The notes under the pieces are model-generated. The model saw only the letters and a program-made list of their open reading frames with translations, was not told the DNA's origin and searched no databases. From the NCBI RefSeq assembly GCF_018223745.1, contig NZ_CP073653.1, positions 3,930,001 through 3,994,000 of the forward strand: DNA of 64,000 bases. The letters are read 5' to 3'. This stretch comes from Clostridium beijerinckii. Lineage in GTDB: Bacteria; Bacillota; Clostridia; Clostridiales; Clostridiaceae. Both the position numbers and the translations under genes were made by a program. Shown here piece by piece: positions 20,256 to 28,367 of the stretch (positions are counted from its first letter, which is position 1; every line of letters starts with the position of its first letter).

Positions 20256-20757
20256 TTACTTTTTGCTATTATTGAACCATTTAATCGTTGCTTTTTCAAC
20301 CTCTTTAGGAAGCTTTTTATTATATACTTCATCGTATAACCATGCCAATGATTTTTTTCTTAAATATTTTCTCATTTCATCTTCTGCTTCTGACATTATA
20401 ACTTTTATTAAACATGTACATTTTGTATGTGTATATGCAAATTATCTTTATCTACTAATATATTATTTTGCGTAATTTATGCACATTGAAGGAATGATTC
20501 GCTTCCTTCTACTGCTTCAACAATATCCCAAAATGTTATTTCTTCTGCACTGCGAGCTAACGCATAAACACCTTTTACACCAGGTATGATTTTATAATTC
20601 TTGACTCGCTTAATTTTGTATATACCTTTTATAAATACGTTTCTGAGATACCTTAAAATGTTGCCAAATATCTTATTCCCACTGATTTATCTTCCTCTAG
20701 TTTTATCATATATAATAAGCAATGTATTGCATATTATACTCCTACTAAAAATTTCAT
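20256..20757 (-). pseudogene. Decayed Rrf2-family regulator, paralogue of 24065-24568
   Basis: The DNA is closely similar along its whole length to the intact Rrf2 gene at 24065-24568. The translation starts MKFLVGV then hits a stop where the intact copy has Glu8, resumes YAIHCLLYM, and hits a second stop at the position of Gln35. Frame is lost in the recognition-helix region, and further stops follow the third quarter. The C-terminal codons (up to the FNNSKK end) remain recognisable. It is a duplicated and inactivated regulator 75 bases downstream of the nitroreductase gene, which it may once have regulated. Confidence 0.88.
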
Positions 20758-20796
20758 ATGGTATAATAAAGTTTAGGGGAATAGTTTATTTTTATA
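20747..20796. repeat. 50-bp repeat shared with 7821-7870
   Basis: It overlaps the first codons of the Rrf2 remnant and its leader. Two mismatches separate it from the copy at 7821. Confidence 0.75.
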
Positions 20797-20831
20797 AATT
20801 AAAACATTTCACTCCTAGAAATCGCTACTCT

Positions 20832-21656
20832 TTACTGCCATGTGATTTCTAAAGGATTTCTATCTACCAGTCTTTTAAAATTATAAAGTGGATATCCTAC
20901 TAATAGCGCACCCGTTACTACCCTACCTTTAGAAATATTCAGCAATCTTAAAAGAGGTTCATATTCTGCCATAGAACAATATTCAAATAGTTCTGACCAA
21001 CAGGTTCCTAATCCTAATGTTTGTGCATATAATTGCACATATGTTAATGAAAAGTGTGTATTGTCGCGACCAAGTTCTTTTTGTTCTCTTGGAGCTGTTG
21101 CAATCACTAAACATGGAGCATCTCTTAATATTGTATCTTTGTTATCATTACGATACTGTGCTATTGTCGAAACAGTATTCTGTACCCACGGCGAATTCTT
21201 TAACACACCATTTTCTATAGATTCCTCCGTCCAGTCAGCTATAATCGAAGTAATTTCATGTAGAATCTTATGATTATCAATAACATGATACGAAAGTCCT
21301 TGAGAATTGCAAGCTGTTGGTGCAAATCTAGCTATATTAAGAAGTTCACTAATTATATCTCGAGATACATCCCTTTTCTGAAATGCTCGAATAGATCTTC
21401 TTGATCTAAGAAAAGTGGCCGCAATATTTGAATCCATTAACTTTTCTTTTTGAATTTGCACTTGATTATCTAATGGAGTTTTTGTGCTGTCTAAAGCACC
21501 ATTGGGACAAACAGCCACGCAATGACCACATTCAATACAAAGATCCCTGTCTACTTTGGGTCCTAAATCACTCATCACCAATGTTCCTCTACATATTTTC
21601 ACACACAGACCACATTTAGTGCATTTTTCAGAATTAACTTTAATAAAATTATTCAT
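20832..21656 (-). CDS. Nitroreductase with N-terminal two-cluster ferredoxin domain
   Basis: A 274-residue fusion. Residues 1-60 are a bacterial ferredoxin with two 4Fe-4S motifs (CTKCGLCVKIC and CIECGHCVAVCP). Residues 80-274 form an FMN nitroreductase (FLRSRRSIRAFQKRDV; FAPTACNSQGLSYHV; GLGTCWSELFEYC). Electrons would pass from the clusters to FMN, so it can use reduced ferredoxin-type donors; substrates may be nitroaromatics, quinones or other electrophiles. It is encoded 35 bases after the SnoaL-like gene and is probably in one unit with it. Ribosome site GGAGAG. Confidence 0.9.
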   Translation of the reverse strand: MNNFIKVNSEKCTKCGLCVKICRGTLVMSDLGPKVDRDLCIECGHCVAVCPNGALDSTKTPLDNQVQIQKEKLMDSNIAATFLRSRRSIRAFQKRDVSRDIISELLNIARFAPTACNSQGLSYHVIDNHKILHEITSIIADWTEESIENGVLKNSPWVQNTVSTIAQYRNDNKDTILRDAPCLVIATAPREQKELGRDNTHFSLTYVQLYAQTLGLGTCWSELFEYCSMAEYEPLLRLLNISKGRVVTGALLVGYPLYNFKRLVDRNPLEITWQ

Positions 21657-21691
21657 ACAATTCTCTCCTTCATTATATTGTTTTACTTGAT

Positions 21692-22045
21692 TTATATATT
21701 TTGGGGAAACAATATTTCTAACCTAGCCACCATTTCTTTTAATATAGTAAAATGAAAATCTAATAATAGAGGATCTGGAAGTCCAGTTTTATCAAAATCA
21801 CCATCTATTTTAGCTTTAACAATTGTTATAAGATTTTTTTCACTAATATCTATAACCTTTAATTCAAGCTTAGCTGCAAAGTGGTGCTTTATACTCCATT
21901 CTCGTATTTTATCTAACCCAATATATTCTTGACCTTCATCAATTACAATTGCATCTTCAGTGAAAATTGATATAAATTTCTTTGGATCTGATTTATTGGA
22001 TGTATTAAAATAAGTTTCAATAGGTTCTTGTAATTTCATATTCAT
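21692..22045 (-). CDS. SnoaL/NTF2-like small protein
   Basis: A 117-residue cone-fold (NTF2-like) protein with the typical pattern PIETYFNTSNKSDPKKFISIFTEDAIVIDEG followed by a beta-rich second half. Members are small isomerases, cyclases or ligand-binding domains. It is divergent from the SDR gene and co-oriented with the nitroreductase; the two matching dyads in the divergent region suggest shared control. Function is unassigned beyond the fold. Confidence 0.8.
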   Translation of the reverse strand: MNMKLQEPIETYFNTSNKSDPKKFISIFTEDAIVIDEGQEYIGLDKIREWSIKHHFAAKLELKVIDISEKNLITIVKAKIDGDFDKTGLPDPLLLDFHFTILKEMVARLEILFPQNI

Positions 22046-22120
22046 AATATCTCTCCTTTATAATCCTATTCTCTAATAATTATTTCATATAATCGATCTT
22101 TCTAACTATAACAAGCATAA

Positions 22121-22140
22121 CCTGACCACATCATGTCAAG
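22121..22140. promoter_or_regulatory. Operator-like dyad 1 (SnoaL/SDR divergent region)
   Basis: CCTGACCACATCATGTCAAG. It matches the reverse complement of the site at 22332 at 17 of 20 positions. It lies about 75 bases upstream of the SnoaL-like gene. Confidence 0.6.
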
Positions 22141-22331
22141 TTATAATCGCTGAATCAAAATGAATATAATCCACTGTATAACTGAGAAAATAAAATCACA
22201 TAATATTACATAATGTTATCAGACTAGAATTCCTATTTACCTAATTTCCAAAAGATGAAAGTATTAAATTATATGATATTACCTATCTCCTTATAATGAT
22301 TTTGCTTAAGTAAATAAATACCATTCCAAAA

Positions 22332-22351
22332 CTTGACGTGATGTTGTCAAG
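22332..22351. promoter_or_regulatory. Operator-like dyad 2 (SnoaL/SDR divergent region)
   Basis: CTTGACGTGATGTTGTCAAG, with 6-bp perfect outer arms. It lies about 60 bases upstream of the SDR gene and is the partner of the site at 22121. The regulator is not known. Confidence 0.62.
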
Positions 22352-22409
22352 TTTACTTAATTATACTGATTAAGTAGATAAACTTATTTAAAGGGAGGTA
22401 TTTTTAATT

Positions 22410-23207
22410 ATGCAAAATACTTTATCATTTGATATTAACAAAGAACTTGATGGTAAACGCGTACTTGTAACAGGTGGAACTAAAGGTATTGGTAGATCAA
22501 TTGTTGATCGTTTGCTTAATGCGGGTGCAAAAATAATAACAACTGCACGAACTATGCCTAATGATTTGCCAGATTCTATAGGGTTCATTCAAGCAAATGT
22601 TAGCACACCAGAGGGTACTGAGAGAATCATTAAAGAGACTCTTGAAAGACTCGGTGGATTAGATATTTTAATAAATAATGTAGGTGGTTCTTCATCCTCC
22701 ACTTCTGGAGCATTAAGTTTAAGTGATGACGATTGGTTGCAAGCCTTTAACCAAAATCTTTTTTCAGCTGTACGCTTAGATCGTGGTTTTCTGCCCTCTA
22801 TGATTAAACAAAAGAAAGGCGTAATAATTCACATATCATCTATTCAAAGGAGACTTCCTGGGATAATGACTATGTCATACTCTGCTGCTAAAGCGGCCCT
22901 AACAAATTACAGCAAGAATCTAGCTACGCAGTTTGGTGGAGATGGAATACGAATAAATACAGTTGCTCCAGGTTTTACAGAAACAAAAGCTGCTGAGCGT
23001 CTTATTGAAAGAATGGCACAAAATTCCGGAATTGACTATAATAGCGCTCGTCAAGAATTAATGGATAACCTTGGCGGCATACCACTTGGTCGTCCAGCAA
23101 AACCTGAAGAAATCGCTGAACTTGTTGCATTTCTTGTATCAGACAGAGCATCTTATATCACTGGTAGTGAGCATATTATTGATGGCGGAATAATAAGGAC
23201 TATATAG
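22410..23207 (+). CDS. SDR-family oxidoreductase
   Basis: A 265-residue classical short-chain dehydrogenase. Cofactor motif TGGTKGIGRS is near residue 20, NNVGG follows strand 4, catalytic Ser is in HISSIQRR, and Tyr-Lys are in MSYSAAKAAL. The C-terminal IDGGIIRTI is typical. It reduces or oxidises a hydroxyl/carbonyl with NAD(P)H. Ribosome site GGGAGG. It is divergent from SnoaL and nitroreductase genes and 190 bases ahead of a Dabb-domain gene, a set seen in aromatic or polyketide-like compound modification (inference). Confidence 0.9.
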   Translation: MQNTLSFDINKELDGKRVLVTGGTKGIGRSIVDRLLNAGAKIITTARTMPNDLPDSIGFIQANVSTPEGTERIIKETLERLGGLDILINNVGGSSSSTSGALSLSDDDWLQAFNQNLFSAVRLDRGFLPSMIKQKKGVIIHISSIQRRLPGIMTMSYSAAKAALTNYSKNLATQFGGDGIRINTVAPGFTETKAAERLIERMAQNSGIDYNSARQELMDNLGGIPLGRPAKPEEIAELVAFLVSDRASYITGSEHIIDGGIIRTI

Positions 23208-23398
23208 TCTATAAAGGCGCTATACTAAATAATTCAACATAGACATATTGTATTATTTAGTAATCACTAGATTAGTATCAATAACTTTGTAGTCCTTGCT
23301 ACTCGTAATAGCTTATATATCATGAATAAAATTGTTTTCTAAATCAATGGTCATGAAATCGCACAAACTACATTAAATATTTTAGGAGGTAAAATAAT

Positions 23399-23686
23399 AT
23401 GGTTATAAACAATTTATTATTAAAATTAAAGAATAGAGATGCTGATAATATTAAAAAAACTCAAGAAATTCTTCTAAGCATGAGAGGAAAAATAGAAGTT
23501 CTGATAGACATACAGGCAGAAATAAATATTCGTCCTGGTGAAAGTAATTATGATATAATTTTGATTACAAAATTTGCATCATTAGAAGATTTAGATAAAT
23601 ATCTTATTCATCCAAATCACTTAGAAGTTGCTAAATTTATCGGCAGTGTCTTAGATACACAAGCATCCGTATGTTATAGCTTATAA
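23399..23686 (+). CDS. Dabb (stress-responsive alpha/beta barrel) protein
   Basis: A 95-residue dimeric ferredoxin-like fold protein. NNLLLKLKNRD at the start and SNYDIILITKFASLEDLDKYLIHPNHLEVAKFI are the hallmark Dabb segments. Ribosome site TAGGAGGT. Members include small cyclases and stress proteins. It is followed by a terminator and probably accompanies the SDR gene, although a 190-base gap could hold its own promoter. Confidence 0.85.
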   Translation: MVINNLLLKLKNRDADNIKKTQEILLSMRGKIEVLIDIQAEINIRPGESNYDIILITKFASLEDLDKYLIHPNHLEVAKFIGSVLDTQASVCYSL

Positions 23687-23754
23687 ATAGTAACACAACT
23701 ACCTACATTTAAAAATAATAGTTAGTACATTTAATACTAAAATAAGAAATTTAT

Positions 23755-23794
23755 ACCTTCCTAATTATCTTGAAAAAAGTTAATGTAGGAAGGT
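23755..23794 (+). terminator. Terminator after the Dabb gene
   Basis: Stem ACCTTCCTA / TAGGAAGGT followed by TTATTAAAG, 70 bases after the stop codon. Confidence 0.65.
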
Positions 23795-23856
23795 TTATTA
23801 AAGTTAGAAATTAATTACTAACATATCTTCATTATTAACTTTATAGAAAATATGAA

Positions 23857-23951
23857 TATATATGTTGCAATAATAAATTTACATTTAAAATTTCAGTTAG
23901 GTAAGGCCTAAGTGAAAACCAAAATGTAGAAATCCAATTACAACATATATA
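23857..23951. repeat. MITE-like hairpin element with TATATATGTTGCAA ends
   Basis: A 95-base imperfect inverted repeat whose ends read TATATATGTTGCAAT and, on the other strand, TATATATGTTGTAAT. The centre holds TTTCAGTTAGG / CCTAAGTGAAA around a 5-base loop. End sequences resemble those of the elements at 31247 and 55494. No coding potential. Confidence 0.65.
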
Positions 23952-24064
23952 GTATTATAGATCAGTTAAATTTAAAAGTATGGTTATAGTTTTTTGCTTC
24001 ACCATATAACCTTTAAATGAGAGTAGTATTAAATCCATTATATTCTTAATTTTTACTACTTAAA

Positions 24065-24568
24065 TCACTTTTTGCTATTATTAAACCATTCAATTGTTGC
24101 TTTTTCAACCTCTTTTGGAAGCTTTTTATTATATACTTCATTGTATAACCAAGCCAACGATTTTTTTCTTAAGTATTTTCTCATCTCATCTTCTGCTTCT
24201 GACATTACAACTTTTATTAAACATGGACATTTTGTATGTGTATCTGGCAGATTATCTTTATCTACCAATATATTATTTTGCCTAATTTCCGCACATTGAA
24301 AGAATGATTCGCTTCCTTCTACTGCTTCAACAATATCCCAAAATGTTATTTCTTCCTCACTACGAGCTAATGCATAGCCACCTTTTACACCAGGTATAGA
24401 TTTTATAATTCCTGCTTTGCTTAATTTTGCATATACTTTAGATAAGTAAGTTTCTGAAATACCTTGGAATGTTGCCAAGTCTCTTATTCCCACTGATTTA
24501 CCTTCTTCTAGTTTTACCATATATAATAAACAATGTATTGCATATTCTACTCCTACTGAAAATTTCAT
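24065..24568 (-). CDS. Rrf2-family transcription regulator
   Basis: A 167-residue regulator. The winged HTH covers residues 1-65 (VGVEYAIHCLLYMVKLEEG; FQGISETYLSKVYAKLSKAG). GVKGGYALAR is the Rrf2 wing. Three Cys (in FFQCAEI and TKCPC) are arranged like the cluster ligands of IscR/NsrR-type members, so it may bind an Fe-S cluster and sense redox state or NO. It is divergent from the FMN-binding protein and ferredoxin genes, with a GATAAC-A-GTTATC dyad in between. It has a decayed duplicate at 20256-20757. Confidence 0.9.
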   Translation of the reverse strand: MKFSVGVEYAIHCLLYMVKLEEGKSVGIRDLATFQGISETYLSKVYAKLSKAGIIKSIPGVKGGYALARSEEEITFWDIVEAVEGSESFFQCAEIRQNNILVDKDNLPDTHTKCPCLIKVVMSEAEDEMRKYLRKKSLAWLYNEVYNKKLPKEVEKATIEWFNNSKK

Positions 24569-24677
24569 TTTTTATACTCCTTTGGTTTATAGTCTTTTAT
24601 TAATAATATCCTATTATTTATCCCCATTCAAGATAATCATATGGTATGAAGCATATGTTCCCTGCCAAATATTTATA

Positions 24678-24726
24678 TTGACAAACAAAAGAAATAATAA
24701 TATTATAATTATAGATAACAGTTATC
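24678..24726 (+). promoter_or_regulatory. Promoter and operator-like dyad ahead of the FMN-binding gene
   Basis: -35 TTGACA at 24678-24683; with a 17-base spacer the -10 is TATTAT. Perfect dyad GATAAC-A-GTTATC at 24714-24726 overlaps the expected start region, a good place for repression by the divergent Rrf2 protein (inference). Confidence 0.6.
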
Positions 24727-24772
24727 GACGATAATGCATATCTTTATTTTAAAAGGAAAGAAGGAATATATA

Positions 24773-25144
24773 ATGTTTACAGAAAAATTTTTTGAGGTAT
24801 TAAATCATGAGGGAGTGGTTTCTATTGTAACTTGTTCAAATAACGAAGCTCATGTCGCTAATACATGGAACAGTTACTTAATCATTGCAGAAGGAAATAA
24901 AATCTTAATCCCTGCAGCTGCCATGATTAAAACAGAAGAAAATGTTAATGCTAATCCTAACGTTAAATTAACTCTTGGTAGTAAAGAAGTGATGGGATAC
25001 AATTATATGGGAACCGGATTTTTAATTGAAGGAACTGCTAAATTCTTAAAAGATGGAGATAATTTTAATCTAATGAAAGAAAAGTGTCCATTCTTAACAA
25101 GAACATTAGAAATTACAGTTACATCTTGTAAGCAAACATTATAG
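24773..25144 (+). CDS. Pyridoxamine 5'-phosphate oxidase-like FMN-binding protein
   Basis: A 123-residue split-barrel flavoprotein of the PNPOx-like family (FFEVLNHEGVVSIVT; VANTWNSYLII; ILIPAAAMIKTEENV; GTGFLIEGTAKFL). Its size and sequence resemble the small clostridial and Desulfovibrio FMN-binding proteins, which act in electron transfer or flavin reduction rather than B6 synthesis. The ATG at 24773 is chosen because AAGGAAAGAAGGA precedes it. It is 24 bases ahead of a two-cluster ferredoxin, its likely redox partner. Confidence 0.85.
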   Translation: MFTEKFFEVLNHEGVVSIVTCSNNEAHVANTWNSYLIIAEGNKILIPAAAMIKTEENVNANPNVKLTLGSKEVMGYNYMGTGFLIEGTAKFLKDGDNFNLMKEKCPFLTRTLEITVTSCKQTL

Positions 25145-25168
25145 TTTTCTAAATGTAAGGAGAAAATT

Positions 25169-25345
25169 ATGCCTAGAATAATCAGTAAATCTGACTGTGT
25201 GGGTTGTGCAAATTGCGAGCGAGTATGCATTGTTGGATGCATTACAGAAGATACGGATAAGAAAAGAAGAATCAATGAATCTGCTTGTGTTGACTGTGGA
25301 GCTTGCCAATTAGCTTGCCCTAGAAAATGTATTTCTCAAAAATAA
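25169..25345 (+). CDS. Two-cluster 4Fe-4S ferredoxin, 58 residues
   Basis: A short gene with ribosome site AAGGAGA. Two cluster motifs CVGCANCERVC (from residue 10) and CVDCGACQLACP (from residue 40) each have a further Cys four residues on (C24 and C54), giving a symmetrical CxxCxxCxxxCxxxC pattern. The second motif ends in the usual CP; the first lacks the Pro. It is a cytoplasmic low-potential electron carrier, probably co-transcribed with the FMN-binding protein and controlled by the divergent Rrf2 regulator. Confidence 0.92.
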   Translation: MPRIISKSDCVGCANCERVCIVGCITEDTDKKRRINESACVDCGACQLACPRKCISQK

Positions 25346-25421
25346 TCTTACTAAAAAGATGATTTTATTTCATAAAAATAGAACAATTAAAGGCTTGGTA
25401 TAATCTAAAAAAATACTATAC

Positions 25422-25466
25422 AAAACAAGGTTGGGCTTAAAATTTAAGCTTCCAACCTTGTTTTTT
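25422..25466. terminator. Strong bidirectional terminator
   Basis: Stem AAAACAAGGTTGG / CCAACCTTGTTTT with a second GCTTAA/TTAAGC pairing in the loop. T-runs on both strands. It serves the ferredoxin unit (plus) and the NamA gene (minus). Confidence 0.85.
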
Positions 25467-25562
25467 ATATTCATAATAAGCGCATAAACTTTGCTAGGTA
25501 TATAACTTTATGTGCTTAAAATACATTGACTAGTATAACGTAGATTCTCCATCTTCAGAGTA

Positions 25563-26579
25563 TTATTTGAAAGCACCCTTATATTGTTCTGGATAATCAA
25601 AATCTATGTTTCTAGATTTTGCTTCATTTAACACAAAGTATGGGTTTCTTAAAAGCTCTCTGCCAACTGCAACTAAATCTGCCCTGCCATTCGATATTAT
25701 TTCCTCAGCCATATTAATATCTGTAATTAATCCAACAGCTATTGTAGGAATGTTACACTTTTCTTTTATTATGCTTGAATAATTTACTTGATATCCTGGA
25801 TATACATTTATTTCTACTGGAATTAATCCTCCAGTACTTACATGCACTATATCAATATATTCTTTAATTTCATTTATAATTTCAATCATATCATTTAGCG
25901 TTATTCCACCCTCTTTATAATCATAGGCTGATACTCTAAGCAAAATTGCTTTCTCTTTTGGCCATACTTCTGTCACAGCTTCCAATATTTCTTTTAGAAA
26001 TCTGATTCTGTTCTTTATATCACCACCATATTCATCTTTTCTTAAATTTGATAATGGTGATAGAAATTGATGTATTAGATAACCATGTGCTCCATGTATT
26101 TCTATAGCATCAAATCCCGCTTTATCTGCTCTTTTCGCTGCTTCTTTAAAATTTAATACAATTTCTTTAATATCATCTCTAGTTAATTCCTTAGGCAATG
26201 TGCTTCTTTCATCAAATTTAACTGCACTTGGAGCTACAGCCTGACTAGCTGTTCCTGTATATTTTCTTCCACCATGATTTAATTGTATTGCAATTTTAGA
26301 ACCATATTTTTTAACACCATTAACAATTTTTTTCAGTCCATCTATATGCGTGTCATCCCAAATCCCTAAATCATTGTCTGTTGTCCTTCCATTTTCAACA
26401 ACTCCTGTAGATTCAAGTATTATAAGACCTACTGCACCAATGGCTCTGCTAACATAATGAGTGTAATGAAAATCATTTGCCATACCAGTCTCATCCGAAG
26501 AGTACATGCACATTGGTGGCATAACAATTCTATTCTTTAAGTTCGTATTTTTTAAAGTATAATTTTTAAAAGTATTCAT
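25563..26579 (-). CDS. namA: Old yellow enzyme, NADPH dehydrogenase NamA/YqjM type
   Basis: A 338-residue TIM-barrel flavoprotein. YqjM-type markers are visible: PPMCMYSS with the redox-tuning Cys (near residue 24) and Tyr, IQLNHGGRK, and the substrate-binding EIHGAHGYLIHQFLSP. ADLVAVGRELLRNPYFV binds the FMN phosphate. It reduces activated alkenes and other electrophiles with NADPH in the cytoplasm. It is divergent from an HxlR-type regulator whose candidate operator lies in the shared promoter region. Confidence 0.93.
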   Translation of the reverse strand: MNTFKNYTLKNTNLKNRIVMPPMCMYSSDETGMANDFHYTHYVSRAIGAVGLIILESTGVVENGRTTDNDLGIWDDTHIDGLKKIVNGVKKYGSKIAIQLNHGGRKYTGTASQAVAPSAVKFDERSTLPKELTRDDIKEIVLNFKEAAKRADKAGFDAIEIHGAHGYLIHQFLSPLSNLRKDEYGGDIKNRIRFLKEILEAVTEVWPKEKAILLRVSAYDYKEGGITLNDMIEIINEIKEYIDIVHVSTGGLIPVEINVYPGYQVNYSSIIKEKCNIPTIAVGLITDINMAEEIISNGRADLVAVGRELLRNPYFVLNEAKSRNIDFDYPEQYKGAFK

Positions 26580-26638
26580 AATTATAATCTCCTTTTTATT
26601 TAAATCTCTTGCTTATTTTCATTATATTATCTATACTA

Positions 26639-26652
26639 TACTTTGAAAAGTA
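26639..26652. promoter_or_regulatory. Operator-like dyad between namA and the HxlR gene
   Basis: TACTTT-GA-AAAGTA, a perfect 6-bp dyad inside CTATACTTTGAAAAGTAGTG. A related half site AAGTAAGTATAG lies at 26682-26693. Both suit an HxlR dimer and could control both divergent genes. Confidence 0.55.
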
Positions 26653-26724
26653 GTGATATTTTTTTTATATAATTTCAAAAAAGTAAGTATAGTGAAAAAT
26701 CAACGGCTGAAAGGAGTTTTATTT

Positions 26725-27060
26725 ATGTCAGAAATCAAACTTGAACGAGGAAATCCTAATGAAAAATGTCCTATTGAGGCAGCAATAAATATTATAGGTA
26801 GTAAATGGACATTTCTAATAATAAGAGATTTATTGATAGATGGAAAAATTAGATTTGGAGATTTGTTGCGCTCTTTAGATGGGATAAGCCCCAAAACGCT
26901 CTCCCTTAGACTACGTGAACTAGAGAAATTTGGGTTAGTTAAAAGAATAGTTTATCCAGAAATTCCTCCAAAAGTTGAATATGAATTAACTGAAAAAGGT
27001 AAGAGTTTAGAAACTGCATTTATAGAGTTGAAGAAGTGGGGACTTACAATTTTAGAATAG
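26725..27060 (+). CDS. HxlR-family regulator
   Basis: A 111-residue winged-helix protein. CPIEAAINIIGSKWTFLIIRDLL and ISPKTLSLRLRELEKFGLVKR are the signature HxlR segments. Cys in the CPIE position is conserved in HxlR proteins that sense electrophiles or thiol oxidation. The ATG at 26725 with AAAGGAG upstream is preferred over an earlier in-frame start. It is divergent from namA, and by analogy with other HxlR/OYE pairs it probably controls it. Confidence 0.9.
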   Translation: MSEIKLERGNPNEKCPIEAAINIIGSKWTFLIIRDLLIDGKIRFGDLLRSLDGISPKTLSLRLRELEKFGLVKRIVYPEIPPKVEYELTEKGKSLETAFIELKKWGLTILE

Positions 27061-27120
27061 CCAAAAATTCTATTATGTATGCTTTTTTCCCTATAAACTC
27101 TTTCTTTAATACCAATTAAA

Positions 27121-27173
27121 TTAGGCACCTTCAAAAATTGCTAACATTGCAGCTATTCTTTGAAGATGCCTAA
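27121..27173 (+). terminator. Hairpin after the HxlR gene
   Basis: A 15-bp stem TTAGGCACCTTCAAA / TTTGAAGATGCCTAA with one wobble pair, 60 bases past the stop. Weak T-run, so terminator strength is uncertain. Confidence 0.6.
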
Positions 27174-27401
27174 ATATATAAAATATGACGCTAGGCATTA
27201 CCCTATAACGCTAAATTATATCTTTTTTAAAATAGTTCATCAATCAACTTTATTTTTTATCATTTAGTATCATTTGTTAATCATTATTATCATTATATAC
27301 TTTTTTAAATATCTATTCAATATATTTTATAAATTAAAAGAATAATGTTATAATATTAATCAACAACAATACTAAACGATAATGATTGGTGAGGTGCCTA
27401 A

Positions 27402-28163
27402 ATGTTTACTGAAGAAAGACTAGAACAGATTTTAAATATACTTAATAAACATGGTAGAGTGAAAGTTAAAGAACTAAGTGAACAATTTAATGTTTCAGAA
27501 GGTATGATAAGAAAGGATTTACAAAGGTTAGAGAAAAATGGAGATCTTCAAAGGACCTATGGTGGAGCTATATTAAATAGAAAAATTTCTAAATTAAGCT
27601 CTATAACTACCAGAATGACAGTTAACTTAAATAGCAAAGAGTTAATATCTAAGAAAGCTTTTGAACTTATAGAGGATGGAGATATTATTTTTTTAGAGTC
27701 CTCAAGCATAAATTTTTTATTAGCAAAACTAATAGCTAATAGCACAAAAAAAATAACTTTGATAACTAATATGTCTATAATTCCACCGCTTTTCAATAAC
27801 AATGAAACCGTTGTATTAATATGCATAGGTGGTGTATATGACAATAGAAGCGGCGGAGTCTTAGGCTCAGAAGCAATTAAGAGCATATCTAAATATACTT
27901 TTAATAAAGGTTTTTTAGGAAGTTCCGGTGTAAATTTAATTACTAACAGCGTAGGTACTTCTATGTTAGAAGATGGTAATCTTAAAGAACTTATAGTTTC
28001 AACAAGTAAAGAAGCATTTTTGCTTGTTGAAACAGAAAAATTTAATACAGATAGTCTCTATAAATTTGCAACTATAAATGAATTTGATGCTATAGTTACC
28101 GATTCAAACATCACTGACGATATTAGAGAACAGTTGAATAATTTAACTGTTAAGCTAATATAA
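27402..28163 (+). CDS. DeoR-family regulator
   Basis: A 253-residue regulator. The N-terminal DeoR HTH is ERLEQILNILNKHGRVKVKELSEQFNVSEGMIRKDLQRL (residues 5-43, quoted in part as two joined motifs: GRVKVKELSEQFNVSE and MIRKDLQRL). The C-terminal DeoR sensor (NRKISKLSSIT; GDIIFLESSS; LLVETEKFN) binds sugar phosphates. It stands alone between two terminators with no metabolic gene beside it, so its target lies elsewhere or is itself. AT-rich repeats of TAATCATTATTATCATT upstream may be its binding sites. Confidence 0.88.
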   Translation: MFTEERLEQILNILNKHGRVKVKELSEQFNVSEGMIRKDLQRLEKNGDLQRTYGGAILNRKISKLSSITTRMTVNLNSKELISKKAFELIEDGDIIFLESSSINFLLAKLIANSTKKITLITNMSIIPPLFNNNETVVLICIGGVYDNRSGGVLGSEAIKSISKYTFNKGFLGSSGVNLITNSVGTSMLEDGNLKELIVSTSKEAFLLVETEKFNTDSLYKFATINEFDAIVTDSNITDDIREQLNNLTVKLI

Positions 28164-28241
28164 GATTGAATACATACTATAGGGTTCCACAATGAGAATT
28201 GAACTTACGTGGATATCAGCCTAAATTGAATATCCATATAG

Positions 28242-28278
28242 TGTATGCTTTCTTTAATGTAAAAAAAGAAAGCATACA
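28242..28278 (+). terminator. Terminator after the DeoR gene
   Basis: A perfect 14-bp stem TGTATGCTTTCTTT / AAAGAAAGCATACA. The left arm is partly repeated again at about 28301, followed by an eight-T run, so an alternative fold is possible. Confidence 0.7.
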
Positions 28279-28367
28279 TATGTTTATGTAAACCAACTAC
28301 ATGTATGCTTCTAATTTTTTTTGCAGATACACTATATTACATATACTATTTATGAAAAAGTAGTTTA

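Noticed and set aside
20191..20475. Plus-strand open frames over the decayed Rrf2 gene
   Set aside because: They are antisense to sequence that aligns with the intact Rrf2 gene and have no ribosome sites.
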